37,962 nt of DNA from Marinobacterium sp. (GCA_018623095.1 JAAZVX010000004.1:1-37962), one strand, 5' to 3'; counted from the first letter of the stretch, positions 22,091 to 31,575 are shown. Program-made: numbers and translations. The notes: generated by a model from the sequence alone, not told the origin.

Positions 22091-22560
22091 TGAACCTTAA
22101 ATCACTATTGATTGCTTTAGTATCAGGCCTCCTTTTTGGCCTGGGCTTATCTGTCGCACAGATGATTGACCCAGCCAAGGTGGTTAACTTTCTTGATGTA
22201 ACGGGTCGATGGGATCCCTCTTTGGCCTTCGTCATGGCGGGTGCTTTAGCCGTAAATATCCTAGCGACGCCATTTATTCTTAAACGGAATAAACCCGTCT
22301 GTGACACGCTTTTTAGAACGCCTCTTAAAGAGCAGATCGATCGTCGCTTGATCATCGGTGCCTCTCTATTTGGCGTGGGTTGGGGAATCGCTGGATACTG
22401 TCCGGGACCAATGATCACTGCGGTTAGCTTTGTCAGTACAGACATTATGATCGTCTTGGTGGCTTACATTGTTGGTACATTTTTTACACGGCTATGGATG
22501 CGTAAACAGACCAATAACCAAACCGAACAAGAGAGGCAAGTTCAGTCTTGCATAGAGTAG
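22090..22560 (+). CDS. YeeE/YedE family sulfur transporter, second half
   Basis: The 156-residue partner (PmpB/DUF6691 type) begins at ATG 22090, which shares its A with the TAA of the previous gene. It has a signal-like first span, SVAQMIDPAKVVNFLDV, and the conserved GYCPGP motif with the Cys expected to handle sulfur. Both halves should assemble into one channel. The tail beyond residue 140 is polar. The stop codon lies in a perfect hairpin shared with the ABC transporter gene on the other strand. Confidence 0.87.
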   Translation: MNLKSLLIALVSGLLFGLGLSVAQMIDPAKVVNFLDVTGRWDPSLAFVMAGALAVNILATPFILKRNKPVCDTLFRTPLKEQIDRRLIIGASLFGVGWGIAGYCPGPMITAVSFVSTDIMIVLVAYIVGTFFTRLWMRKQTNNQTEQERQVQSCIE

Positions 22561-22578
22561 TTAACAGCTACTCTATGC
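22550..22578. repeat. Perfect hairpin across two convergent stop codons
   Basis: GCATAGAGTAG and CTACTCTATGC are perfect 11-base arms around TTAACAG, spanning the ends of the YeeE/YedE operon and of the ABC transporter gene. There is no T-run on either side, so it may act as an mRNA 3'-end barrier rather than a Rho-independent terminator. Confidence 0.6.
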
Positions 22579-24397
22579 CCAAAAACCCACCGGTTTGATG
22601 AGCCCAAAGCTGTGCATAGATCTCACCATAACTGAGCAGTTCTTGATGAGTCCCCTGCTCTACAATTCTCCCCTCATCGATCACGATTAATCGATCCATG
22701 GCTGCAATGGTTGATAGACGATGGGCAATGGCAATAACCGTTTTACCCTGCATCAACTCATAAAGGCTCTCTTGTATGGCAGCTTCCACTTCAGAATCCA
22801 AGGCTGAAGTCGCCTCGTCCAATACCAGTATGGGCGCATCTTTAAGCAAAACGCGTGCAATAGCGATGCGTTGACGTTGTCCGCCAGACAGTTTCACGCC
22901 ACGCTCGCCTACTTGAGCTTCCAAACCGCGATTCCCCTCTGGATCGGTTAGATCATCAATGAACTGCTCGGCTTGCGCCTGTTTAAGCGCTTTAAACAAC
23001 TCCTCTTCAGTTGCGTCAGGACGCCCATAGAGAATATTCTCGCGGATGGTGCGGTGTAGTAATGAGGTATCCTGACTGACCATACCTATTTGGGCTCGAA
23101 GTGAGTCTTGTGTCACCTCAGCAATATTGACCCCGTCAATCTTTATCTGGCCAGAATCGAGGTCGTAAAATCGCAACAGAAGATTGACCAGCGTTGATTT
23201 ACCGGCACCGGATCGCCCCACAATTCCGACTTTTTCACCGGGTTTAATGTGCAGCTTAAGACCGTTTAAAACCGGTTTATCGATATCATAATTAAACTGA
23301 ATCGAGTCAAACTCAATCTCACCATTCACCTGAGTCAGTTCTGTAGCGTCAGGTTTATCAATGATATCGATCGGTTTAGAGAGTGTTTTCATACCGTCGA
23401 TTGAGCTTCCGATATTTTCAAACAGCATGCTGATCTCCCACATAATCCAGTGAGAGATGCCGCTTAACCTCAAAGAGAGACTGACCGCTATCGCAATAGC
23501 ACCCACAGTGACGAGTGAGTCAGACCAGAGATAGATAGAGACCCCAGCCACAGAGAACGTCAGTAGATAATTAATCGTGTTGACTAGCACGTTAAAGCCG
23601 GTTCCAAATCGCATCTGGCGATAGACCGAGTGTAAAAAGCCATCCATGCTCTCTTTCGCATAATCAGACTCGCGTTGAGTATGGGCAAACAGCTTCACCG
23701 TATTGATATTGGTGTAACTATCGACTATTCGGCCTGTCATAACTGAACGAGCATCGGCTTGTGCCGTTGCAACGCGCTTAAGCTTGGGAACAAAAAAGAG
23801 CTGAATAGCGATGTAGGCGATTAACCAAACCAGCATAGGAATCATCAGCCGCCAGTCCGATTGAGCGACCAAAATCAACATACTGATGAAATAGACCAGT
23901 ACATAGACCATAACATCCAACAGTTTCATCACCGCTTCACGCACCGAGAGCGCCGTCTGCATCACCTTAGTTGCAATGCGACCTGCAAAATCATTCTGAT
24001 AAAAACTGACGCTCTGTTTGAGCAGGTAACGATGTGACAGCCAACGAATTGCCATTGGATAGTTACCTAAAAGAGATTGGTGCATCACTAAAGAGTGGAT
24101 CAGAGACAACAGAGGGAAAAGTATCAATAGCACACCGGCCATCACCCAAAGCTGGCCACTCTTTTCGGACATAAGCTCAGACGGTGTCATAGTCGACAAC
24201 CAATCCACTAGATCTCCCATAAAACTGAATAACACCGCTTCAAGAATGGCGATAGAGGCGGTACTTAACGACAGAATTAATAGTGGGATCTCAAACCCTC
24301 TGGTGTAGAAACGCATAAATGCAAACAGTGTTGAGGGTGGTTTTAAACCATCCTGTTCTGGATAGGGCTGAGTAAAGCGCTCAAAGAGTCGAAACAC
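22568..24397 (-). CDS. ABC exporter, fused permease and ATPase
   Basis: Of 609 residues, the first 330 form a type IV ABC exporter membrane domain with about six spans (starting near residue 37), and the rest is the ATPase: Walker A GRSGAGKS at 394-401, Q-loop SQDTSLL, signature LSGGQ at 503-507, Walker B ILVLDE at 523-528 and the H-loop in AIAHRLS. It resembles MsbA/MdlB-like exporters; as a half-transporter it should act as a homodimer. The substrate is unknown. It is transcribed divergently from the RutR-like regulator, with a possible operator between them, so the regulator may control it. Confidence 0.9.
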   Translation of the reverse strand: MFRLFERFTQPYPEQDGLKPPSTLFAFMRFYTRGFEIPLLILSLSTASIAILEAVLFSFMGDLVDWLSTMTPSELMSEKSGQLWVMAGVLLILFPLLSLIHSLVMHQSLLGNYPMAIRWLSHRYLLKQSVSFYQNDFAGRIATKVMQTALSVREAVMKLLDVMVYVLVYFISMLILVAQSDWRLMIPMLVWLIAYIAIQLFFVPKLKRVATAQADARSVMTGRIVDSYTNINTVKLFAHTQRESDYAKESMDGFLHSVYRQMRFGTGFNVLVNTINYLLTFSVAGVSIYLWSDSLVTVGAIAIAVSLSLRLSGISHWIMWEISMLFENIGSSIDGMKTLSKPIDIIDKPDATELTQVNGEIEFDSIQFNYDIDKPVLNGLKLHIKPGEKVGIVGRSGAGKSTLVNLLLRFYDLDSGQIKIDGVNIAEVTQDSLRAQIGMVSQDTSLLHRTIRENILYGRPDATEEELFKALKQAQAEQFIDDLTDPEGNRGLEAQVGERGVKLSGGQRQRIAIARVLLKDAPILVLDEATSALDSEVEAAIQESLYELMQGKTVIAIAHRLSTIAAMDRLIVIDEGRIVEQGTHQELLSYGEIYAQLWAHQTGGFLGIE

Positions 24398-24436
24398 AGT
24401 AAAAACCTTAAGCTAAGAGATTGAAATAGGTAAAAA

Positions 24437-24455
24437 CTTGACCCACAAGATCAAG
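24437..24455. promoter_or_regulatory. Possible RutR-type operator
   Basis: CTTGACC-CACAA-GATCAAG has one mismatch between its 7-base arms. It resembles the TTGACC...GGTCAA form of the Escherichia coli RutR site but with a five-base centre. It lies between the ABC exporter and the RutR-like gene. Confidence 0.4.
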
Positions 24456-24519
24456 TCGCTAGAGTAACAGAACAGCCTATCAATGGGGTGTTATTTATAC
24501 CCATAAGTGACTATTTACT

Positions 24520-25146
24520 ATGAAACAAGATTCAAACACCGGCGCCATTCGTCAACGTAACCGAGAACTCATTATCAACGCTGCGGTACGTGAATTTGCA
24601 CAAAAAGGATTTTCTGGAACCACCGTTCAATCCATAGCGGACAGAGCCGAGCTACCTAAGCCTAATGTGCACTACTACTTTGGCTCCAAAGAGGCGCTTT
24701 ACCAAGAGGTATTAACGCACATACTGTCTCTATGGGATGGGTCACTCGACCTTCTGGTGGTTGAGGACGATCCTAAAGCATTCATGACGGACTATATTGC
24801 CAATAAAATAGCTTTCTCACGTGAAAACCCTGAAGCATCACGCATCTTTGCTGCAGAGGTGATTAACGGCGCACCCCATATGAAAAAACGCTTCGGTAAA
24901 CAGTACCATGAATGGTTTACAGGCCGTTGTGACATCATCAAACAGTGGCAATCGGCTGGTAAAGTCAACGCGAACATCTCTGCAGAGCATCTTATGTTCA
25001 TCATTTGGGCATCAACCCAACACTACGCCGATTACGAGCTCCAAGTAAAAGCCGCTCTCGGTCAACGACGACTCACTCTCGACATTTACGATCAGGCTGA
25101 AAAAACCTTAACCGCCCTCGTGCTGGCTGGTATGCAGATCAGTTAG
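24520..25146 (+). CDS. TetR family regulator, RutR-like
   Basis: This 208-residue regulator has its HTH at about residues 35-58 (GTTVQSIADRAELPKPNVHYYFGSKEALY) and a C-terminal domain very like that of RutR: SRENPEASRIFAAEVINGAPHM, LMFIIWASTQHYADYELQVKAALG. RutR senses uracil and related pyrimidines, and thymine, and controls pyrimidine and purine degradation and glutamine supply in Escherichia coli. Here no rut genes are present, but a purine cluster begins 2 kb downstream, so it may sense a purine or pyrimidine and control that cluster or the exporter. This is an inference from similarity and position. Confidence 0.8.
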   Translation: MKQDSNTGAIRQRNRELIINAAVREFAQKGFSGTTVQSIADRAELPKPNVHYYFGSKEALYQEVLTHILSLWDGSLDLLVVEDDPKAFMTDYIANKIAFSRENPEASRIFAAEVINGAPHMKKRFGKQYHEWFTGRCDIIKQWQSAGKVNANISAEHLMFIIWASTQHYADYELQVKAALGQRRLTLDIYDQAEKTLTALVLAGMQIS

Positions 25147-25171
25147 CGCCGGAGTTAAGGTTGTTTTCATT

Positions 25172-25189
25172 GTTATTTGGCCCAATAAC
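25172..25189. promoter_or_regulatory. Palindrome before the two-component operon
   Basis: The 18-base dyad GTTATTTGGCCCAATAAC has one mismatched pair. It lies 35 bases before the response-regulator gene and may be its own binding site or that of another regulator. Confidence 0.35.
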
Positions 25190-25223
25190 CCATTTAAGGC
25201 ATTAACCAACTACGGAGCTGGTC

Positions 25224-25880
25224 ATGCGTGTACTCCTCGTAGAAGATGAATTGGCATTAGCTAACGCGTTAACAGAACACTTGGAACTGTCTGGTATGGC
25301 GGTTGATGGGTTCGACCATTTGCGCCAAGCCGAAACCGCCCTTCTCACCACAGAGTACGATATCGTCTTGCTGGATCTTCAGTTGGTTGATGGCGATGCG
25401 ATCCCTTGGCTTAAAAAGCGCCGACAAGCTGGGTTAACAACGCCCGTCATCATTCTAACCGCACGCGATCAAATCAGCGATCGAATTGCTGGCCTTGATG
25501 CGGGTGCCGATGACTATGTCATAAAGCCTTACGACCTGGATGAAGTGAACGCTAGAATCCAAGCCGTGACACGCCGTGGAGCCGGTTTAGCGACCAATGC
25601 CGTCTCTTTTGGTCGAATCAAAGCCGATCTTCAAAAACACTCACTGCAAGTCGATGAGCAAGATGTGGAGTTAACAGCGCGTGAGTGGAGCATTTTAGAG
25701 ACGCTCATTAAACGACCTGGTCACATCGTTAGCAAAGAGCAGATCGAGGATCGCCTCTACGCCTTTGGACATGAAGTAGAGAGTAATACGGTCGAGGTCT
25801 ACATCAGTCGCTTGCGCAAAAAACTGGGTAAAGAGCTGATTAAAACAGCACGTGGCCTTGGCTACCGGTTAGAGACTTAG
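25224..25880 (+). CDS. OmpR-family response regulator
   Basis: The 218 residues comprise a receiver (acidic pair in VEDE, Asp51 in LLDLQLVDG, Lys in IKPYD) and a winged-helix Trans_Reg_C domain (LTAREWSILETLIKRPG, then SNTVEVYISRLRKKLG). This is the QseB/PmrA/TctD-like branch. It activates or represses target promoters when phosphorylated by the kinase encoded one base further on. No targets can be named. Adjacent purine genes on the other strand may be under its control, but nothing in the sequence shows it directly. Confidence 0.92.
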   Translation: MRVLLVEDELALANALTEHLELSGMAVDGFDHLRQAETALLTTEYDIVLLDLQLVDGDAIPWLKKRRQAGLTTPVIILTARDQISDRIAGLDAGADDYVIKPYDLDEVNARIQAVTRRGAGLATNAVSFGRIKADLQKHSLQVDEQDVELTAREWSILETLIKRPGHIVSKEQIEDRLYAFGHEVESNTVEVYISRLRKKLGKELIKTARGLGYRLET

Positions 25881-25881
25881 T

Positions 25882-27240
25882 GTGTTGTTAAAACCCAAAA
25901 CCTTAGCGGCGCAGCTTGGCGTTCAGATCGCACTGAGCTTAGTGCTGGTCTGGCTGTTAGCAACCATGGTGGCACTCTGGGTGCTCATCAAAGAGCTCAA
26001 TTCTACCTACGATCAAAGCCTTAAAGAGACGGCCCAAAGGGTCCTACCCCTAGCGATATCTGACTACCGTCTCAATCAATTCGGCCTTCTCGATCTTAGG
26101 CCTGAACTCAGCTTGCTCGGCACCCTCAACCTCAGTGTCGGTCCCAGAATTCTGGGCGATCAACCAGAGTACCTTATGTATCAGTTGCGGGATTTCCAAG
26201 GGCGAATACTGGTACGATCAAACAATGCCCCAATGAAACCGATGCTCAACAGTTTGCAGACCGGTTTTACGCATGGGAAAAATTTCAGTATCTATACAGC
26301 CTCATCCTTGGACGGCCGCTACCACCTTCAAGTTGCAGAGACCGTAGACCACCGCTACGGGGTTCTTTTTGATACTGCACTGCTCTTCTTATTGATCTTT
26401 ACCATCGCATTACCGTTGAGCGTATTGTTAGTCTACATCGCCGTTAAACGTCGATTAGCACCTGTTCAGCGCTTTGCAGAGAGCATGGCGACTCGTGGCG
26501 GCAGTAATTTGGATCCGATGGCGCAAGTGGAACTGCCTGAAGACTTTTTAGAGGTACAAAAAGCGACCAACGCCCTGCTTGAACGTTTAAGAACTGCTCT
26601 GCAAGCCGAACGAGAGTTCGCTGCAAACAGTGCCCATGAGTTACGGACTCCACTCGCCGTAGCCGCCGTTCAACTTCAACGACTGTCAGATGAGCTGGGA
26701 TCGACCGATCAGGCCGAGCGTCTTAAGGTCGTTCAATCCAGCTTAGGGCGATTAACACGTCTAATTGATAAGCTGCTTCAGTTAGCACGAGCAGAGTCGG
26801 TCACCTTATACAAAGGTGAACCAACCAATTTAGATATCATTGTTCAGATGATTGCTCGCGAGTTGGACCCCCTAAACAGTCGAGTCGAGATCATTAACGA
26901 ATCACCACCACTGCTGAATATCGATCCTGACGCTTTAGCAGTCATACTCAGTAATCTCGTTGAAAATGGCTTGAAGTACGCTCCCAGTGAGAGTCCTGTT
27001 ATCATTCGCTTAGAGTCCAATGGAGCCTTTAGTGTAGAGAATCTAGCGCCCGATTTGGCGCAAGAAGATCTAGTAGGATTAAAGCAGAGATTTGTTCGTG
27101 GCAATCAGAGATCTCAGCCCGGAAGCGGCCTAGGACTGGCCATCGTGGGTGCCATGGTTGATCAACTAAAGGGCGAGCTTGACCTAAAGTTGATTGGTGA
27201 AGGTCGTGGTAAGCGACTGATTGTTAAAGTTAAACTTTAA
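25882..27240 (+). CDS. Membrane sensor histidine kinase, QseC/TctE type
   Basis: This 452-residue kinase has two membrane spans (about residues 15-37 and 164-187) framing a periplasmic sensor of about 125 residues (TctE/QseC N-terminal type). A linker, HisKA (H-box SAHELRTP, His252) and HATPase (SNLVENGLKYAP, GSGLGLAIVG) follow. The G1 box DxGxG is weak or missing: the expected segment reads ENLAPDLAQED, so ATP binding may be altered. GTG 25882 starts one base after the regulator stop. Its end overlaps the guaD stop by four bases (TTAA). The ligand is unknown. Confidence 0.9.
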   Translation: MLLKPKTLAAQLGVQIALSLVLVWLLATMVALWVLIKELNSTYDQSLKETAQRVLPLAISDYRLNQFGLLDLRPELSLLGTLNLSVGPRILGDQPEYLMYQLRDFQGRILVRSNNAPMKPMLNSLQTGFTHGKNFSIYTASSLDGRYHLQVAETVDHRYGVLFDTALLFLLIFTIALPLSVLLVYIAVKRRLAPVQRFAESMATRGGSNLDPMAQVELPEDFLEVQKATNALLERLRTALQAEREFAANSAHELRTPLAVAAVQLQRLSDELGSTDQAERLKVVQSSLGRLTRLIDKLLQLARAESVTLYKGEPTNLDIIVQMIARELDPLNSRVEIINESPPLLNIDPDALAVILSNLVENGLKYAPSESPVIIRLESNGAFSVENLAPDLAQEDLVGLKQRFVRGNQRSQPGSGLGLAIVGAMVDQLKGELDLKLIGEGRGKRLIVKVKL

Positions 27241-28526
27241 CTTAAAGCAGGCTTACCCATTACATAGGTCTGCGCTACTGATCGATCATCTCCTAGAATC
27301 GAGAGTGCAAACAACACATCTTCAATCTGACCGGCCCGCTTCATTCGTTCTTCAATCACCGGTGTTGATGCCAAGTCTAACAACACCATATCAGCTTCGT
27401 AGCCCTCGACTAGCGCACCAATACAATCATCCAAACCCAACGCCTTAGCGCCAGCCAGCGTAGCCATATAAAAAGCGTCTAAGGGCTTTAGAAGATGCCC
27501 TGCCATCTGCTGAATTTTATAGGCATCTCCCTGTGTGCTCAGCATCGACAGCGAAGTACCGCCACCGACATCGGTACCCATGGTCACATTGACTCCAGCT
27601 TGTTGTAAGCGCTTTAGAGGAAAGAGCCCTGAACCTAAAAACAGATTGGATGATGGGCAGTGACAAACGGCAGAACCACACTCGTGCAAACGTTGCATCT
27701 CAACATCACTGAGGTGAATGCCATGAGCAAAAACAGAGCGATCCGTCACAAGCCCAAATTGATCGTAGGTATCTAAGTAGCCTTGATGATCCGGGAATAA
27801 CTCACCAACCCACGCAATCTCATCGACATTCTCAGATAGATGGGTATGCAGATAGGTATCGGTGTTCTCTTTGATCAACGCGCCAGCCACCTCAAGTTGA
27901 GCATCAGTGGACGTGGGTGCAAAACGAGGTGTAACCGCATAGCCAAGTCGTCCTTGGCCACGCCACTTCTCGATCAACGATCTAGAGTCGTCATAAGAAG
28001 ATTGAGCCGTATCACACAGCGCCTCGGGTGCATGTCGATCCATAAGAACCTTGCCACTGATCATTCGCAGATTGCGACGCTGAGACTCAGCAAAGAACGC
28101 ATCCACAGAGTTAACGGATGAGGTCGCAAAGACAAGAGCCGTCGTCGTACCATTAGCCAAAAGCTGATCGAGAAACCGTCCCGCCTGATCTGTCGCGTAA
28201 TCAATATCGCGATACTTTAATTCAACAGGAAAGGTGTATCGATTCAACCAATCCAACAGTTGAGTCCCGTAAGCACCGATCATTTCAAGCTGCGGGTAGT
28301 GAACATGTGTATCAACAAAGCCAGGCGTTAACAGATGGTCTGGCCGGTGCTCTAGAACAATATTCGCTGGTAGATCGCCAATGACGTCAGAGTAGCTCCC
28401 TACCCGCTTTATCAATCCATCAACGATCCAGATAAGACCATCTGAATGATAGAACCACCCCTCGTTATCACTGGGTTGCGAGGTACAGCTAAAGATCTGG
28501 CAGCGTAAGGCCCAGGATTGACTCAA
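27237..28526 (-). CDS. guaD: Guanine deaminase
   Basis: The 429 residues show the amidohydrolase fold of guanine deaminase: zinc site HVH in PGFVDTHVHYPQ, HTHLSEN, HGIHLSD, CHCPSSNLFLGSG and Asp in TDVGGGTS. It converts guanine to xanthine and ammonia. The start is TTG, overlapping the xdhC stop as TTGA, with no ATG near the N-terminus. It is the last gene of xdhA-xdhB-xdhC-guaD, so the operon carries guanine via xanthine to urate. The conserved PQLEMIGAYG is typical of bacterial GuaD. Confidence 0.93.
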   Translation of the reverse strand: MSQSWALRCQIFSCTSQPSDNEGWFYHSDGLIWIVDGLIKRVGSYSDVIGDLPANIVLEHRPDHLLTPGFVDTHVHYPQLEMIGAYGTQLLDWLNRYTFPVELKYRDIDYATDQAGRFLDQLLANGTTTALVFATSSVNSVDAFFAESQRRNLRMISGKVLMDRHAPEALCDTAQSSYDDSRSLIEKWRGQGRLGYAVTPRFAPTSTDAQLEVAGALIKENTDTYLHTHLSENVDEIAWVGELFPDHQGYLDTYDQFGLVTDRSVFAHGIHLSDVEMQRLHECGSAVCHCPSSNLFLGSGLFPLKRLQQAGVNVTMGTDVGGGTSLSMLSTQGDAYKIQQMAGHLLKPLDAFYMATLAGAKALGLDDCIGALVEGYEADMVLLDLASTPVIEERMKRAGQIEDVLFALSILGDDRSVAQTYVMGKPALS

Positions 28527-29302
28527 AGCAAACCTCGTTCACACTGAAGCCGAGTCATCACATCGGCTGCGACCGAAATGGCGATCTCAACCGGCAGTTT
28601 GGTGTGCAGATTCTGTAGCCCTATTGGCGAGTGAATAGCATCAATAATCTCTTGAGATATCCCACGCTGAGCAAGGCGTTGTCTGAATTTAAGCGCCTTG
28701 GTCTCTGAACCAATCATGCCTGTGTAGGTTGGCAGACCACCATCGATCGCCGCCAAAAGAAGATCGAGATCTAATTGATGGTCATGAGTCATAATCAACA
28801 TCCATGCATCATTAGGAATGTCTCGCGCCACATCAATTGGATCTCGTTCGATGCGAGTAACCCCGTCAGGAATTGGATTTACAAACAGCTCATCGCGGTC
28901 ATCAATCCAGTTTACGGCAAAGTGTAATTGCGCCAGAAGAGGCACTAAAGCCTGTGCTATGTGACCTGCACCAAAGAGATAGAGCGGCTGCAGAGAGGTA
29001 TTGAAGACCTCAAACAGAACCTTGACCTCACCACCGCAACACTGCCCTAAGTTGCCCGCCAGCGTGTACTCTAATTCGTGCAACCCATCTTTTTGTTCAG
29101 AGAGTAACTGTCGAGCATACTCAATGGCTTGATGCTCAAGATTACCGCCACCGAGAGAGTCCACGGTAGCGTTGTGAGTGACCAACATTTTGGCACCAGA
29201 AGATCGCGGGCTTGAGCCTCGCTCACCGACTTGGGTAATCAGTACAACCGGTTGTCCACGTTTTAACAGTTCGGCAAGTTGGTAGCTCCATCGCTGGATC
29301 AC
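28523..29302 (-). CDS. xdhC: Xanthine dehydrogenase accessory protein XdhC
   Basis: Of 259 residues, the N-terminal XdhC/CoxI domain has VTQVGERGSSPRSSGAKMLV and GGNLEHQAIEYA, with the Cys pair in GNLGQCCGGEVKV; the C-terminal part is a Rossmann fold (YLFGAGHIAQAL). XdhC binds and sulfurates the molybdenum cofactor and inserts it into XdhB. It starts with GTG, overlapping the xdhB stop by four bases, and ends overlapping guaD. It acts in the cytoplasm. Confidence 0.93.
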   Translation of the reverse strand: MIQRWSYQLAELLKRGQPVVLITQVGERGSSPRSSGAKMLVTHNATVDSLGGGNLEHQAIEYARQLLSEQKDGLHELEYTLAGNLGQCCGGEVKVLFEVFNTSLQPLYLFGAGHIAQALVPLLAQLHFAVNWIDDRDELFVNPIPDGVTRIERDPIDVARDIPNDAWMLIMTHDHQLDLDLLLAAIDGGLPTYTGMIGSETKALKFRQRLAQRGISQEIIDAIHSPIGLQNLHTKLPVEIAISVAADVMTRLQCERGLL

Positions 29303-31575
29303 GGTGACTCCTCAAGAGTGGTAATGGCATTGATTATCGCCTCAGGGGTAGCCGGAGCATTTAAGGCAGGTGATATACGATAGCCGGAAATGCTCGAAAT
29401 TGCATCGCGAATTGCACACCATACAGAAATACCCAGCATAAAAGGAGGCTCCCCAACCGCTTTAGAACGGGCAATGGTAGGTGCACTGTTCGGTTTCTCC
29501 AGTAGATCTATGGTCAGGTGAGTCGGTCGATCACTGATCGCTGGAATTTTGTAGGTCGCTGCAGAGTTGGTCAGTAGCCGCCCCTTGTCGTCCCATTTTA
29601 GCTCCTCACTGGTTAACCAGCCTGCACCCTGAACAAATCCACCCTCAATCTGCCCCCTATCTAGAGCGGGATTTAGGGAGTTACCCACATCATGCAAAAT
29701 ATCGACTCGCTCTATGTGCGTAGCACCGGTCAAACGATCAATAATGACTTCAGAACAGGCTGCACCGTTAGCGTAGTAGAGAAAAGGATTGCCTTGCGCA
29801 CTGGCTCTGTCATACCAGATATTCGGTGTTTTATAGAAGCCCGTAGCCGAGAGCTGAACACGATCCATATAGGCGGCTTTCACCGCCTCGATAAATGTCA
29901 TGGAGCCCTTGCTCCAGCTCAATGTTCCCGCATTGAATGCGATCTCTTCTGGGCTAATTGATTCGCGATGTGCGATGAACTCTGCAATACGACGTTTTAA
30001 TGTGGATGCTGCTTCAAAAGCCGCCATGCCATTCATATCACTTCCACTTGAAGCGGCGGTTGGTGAGGTATTAGGGACCTTATCGGTACGGGTACTGCTC
30101 ATTTTCACCCTATCCACCTCAATACCCAGAACAGAGGCCACTACTTGCGATACCTTAGTGTATAAGCCTTGCCCCATCTCAGTACCCGCCTGACTGACCA
30201 GAACAGAACCATCCGTGTAGATGTGAACAAGCACACCGGCCTGATTTAGGTGCTTAACGGTAAAGGAGATGCCAAACTTCACCGGGGTTAACGCTAACCC
30301 TTTAAGATATCGAGAAGAGGCCAAGTTATGTTTAGCAATTTTCTGACGACGTCGATCATAGTCAGAACTCGCTCGTAGCTGCGTCATAATCTGATGAAGT
30401 GTGGAGCCGTCGACCGTTTGACCATAATGGGTCTGTTGACCTGAATAGAGGTTCAAAAGACGAGTATCGAGAGGGTCTTGCTGACAGACACGGGCAATGT
30501 CATCCAACATAGCTTCGGCGGTAATAACGCCCTGCGGGCCACCAAAGCCACGAAACGCAGTATTGGAAACCTTATCGGTGCGCCAACGTTCGCCACACAC
30601 TTTGACCGACGGATAGTAGTAAGCATTATCACAGTGGAACATAGCGCGATCGACAATGGCATCACTTAGATCAGGTGAACAGCCGCAATCGCCATTAATA
30701 TCGATCTGAACCGCTTCGATGCAGCCATCTGAGCGGAATCCTACTTGGTACTGATTAACAAATGGATGACGTTTCCCAGTAACCGTCATATCGGTCACTC
30801 TGGGCAGGCGTAGTTTTACCGGCTTGTTCAGTTTGTGTGCTGCCAACGACGCTAAACAGGCCCAGGGCGCTGCTTGCGTCTCTTTGCCACCAAAGGCGCC
30901 GCCCATGCGTCTGACTTCGACGACTACTTCATGGAATGGCAAGCCTAACACTTCAGAGACAAGCGTTTGAACCTCCGTAGGATGTTGTGTAGAACAGAGA
31001 AGATGAATACCCCCTTCCTCTGTCGGCGTTGCAAGAGAAGCCTGCCCCTCGAGGTAGAGGTGCTCTTGACCACCGATTGAAATCTCACCTGATATCTTGT
31101 GGTCAGCTGAGCTTATATTTGACGGATCTCCTCTCTGCATCACATGCGGCGGGCGCACTCGGTAGGCTTTAGATCTTGCCTCATCAATCGTCAAAATGGG
31201 TGGGGTCTCTTCATACTCAACCTTAGCCAGCAGAGCGGCTGATCGTGCGAGCTTCTCGTCGGTAGCCAGCACAAGAAAGATCGGTTGACCATGAAAGAGC
31301 ACCTCATCAGCCGCCAACAGAGGATCACCGGGATAGACAGGGCCAATATCAGTGATACCGGGTATATCTGAGGCAGTTAAGACAGCCACAACCCCCGGGG
31401 CTTTCAATAAGGCACTTAGGTCCATCGATACGAGGCGGCCGCGTGCAATAGTGGCCTGCCCAATAGCAGCAAACAGCGTCCCTTCAGGTAACGGAGCATC
31501 AACCACGTAGCGAGCTTTACCGGTAACATGCAGCAGCGCGCTGTCGTGTGTGACTGGAGAACCTATTGGCTTCAT
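29299..31575 (-). CDS. xdhB: Xanthine dehydrogenase, molybdopterin-binding subunit
   Basis: This 758-residue protein is the large subunit of bacterial XDH: substrate-channel domain first, then the molybdopterin domain with GGAFGGKETQ, FRGFGGPQG, the Arg/Glu region NTAFRGF, AASSGSDMNG and the catalytic Glu in VGEPPF. It hydroxylates hypoxanthine and xanthine to urate with XdhA. ATG 31575 is chosen because GGAGGTG lies directly upstream and because the first four bases overlap the xdhA stop; a longer frame begins 16 codons earlier but without a ribosome site. The downstream xdhC overlaps it by four bases. Confidence 0.95.
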   Translation of the reverse strand: MKPIGSPVTHDSALLHVTGKARYVVDAPLPEGTLFAAIGQATIARGRLVSMDLSALLKAPGVVAVLTASDIPGITDIGPVYPGDPLLAADEVLFHGQPIFLVLATDEKLARSAALLAKVEYEETPPILTIDEARSKAYRVRPPHVMQRGDPSNISSADHKISGEISIGGQEHLYLEGQASLATPTEEGGIHLLCSTQHPTEVQTLVSEVLGLPFHEVVVEVRRMGGAFGGKETQAAPWACLASLAAHKLNKPVKLRLPRVTDMTVTGKRHPFVNQYQVGFRSDGCIEAVQIDINGDCGCSPDLSDAIVDRAMFHCDNAYYYPSVKVCGERWRTDKVSNTAFRGFGGPQGVITAEAMLDDIARVCQQDPLDTRLLNLYSGQQTHYGQTVDGSTLHQIMTQLRASSDYDRRRQKIAKHNLASSRYLKGLALTPVKFGISFTVKHLNQAGVLVHIYTDGSVLVSQAGTEMGQGLYTKVSQVVASVLGIEVDRVKMSSTRTDKVPNTSPTAASSGSDMNGMAAFEAASTLKRRIAEFIAHRESISPEEIAFNAGTLSWSKGSMTFIEAVKAAYMDRVQLSATGFYKTPNIWYDRASAQGNPFLYYANGAACSEVIIDRLTGATHIERVDILHDVGNSLNPALDRGQIEGGFVQGAGWLTSEELKWDDKGRLLTNSAATYKIPAISDRPTHLTIDLLEKPNSAPTIARSKAVGEPPFMLGISVWCAIRDAISSISGYRISPALNAPATPEAIINAITTLEESP

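Noticed and set aside
25190-25210. TTTAAGGCATTAAC as a PmrA/QseB box
   Set aside because: The half-site spacing does not fit the known N5 form.
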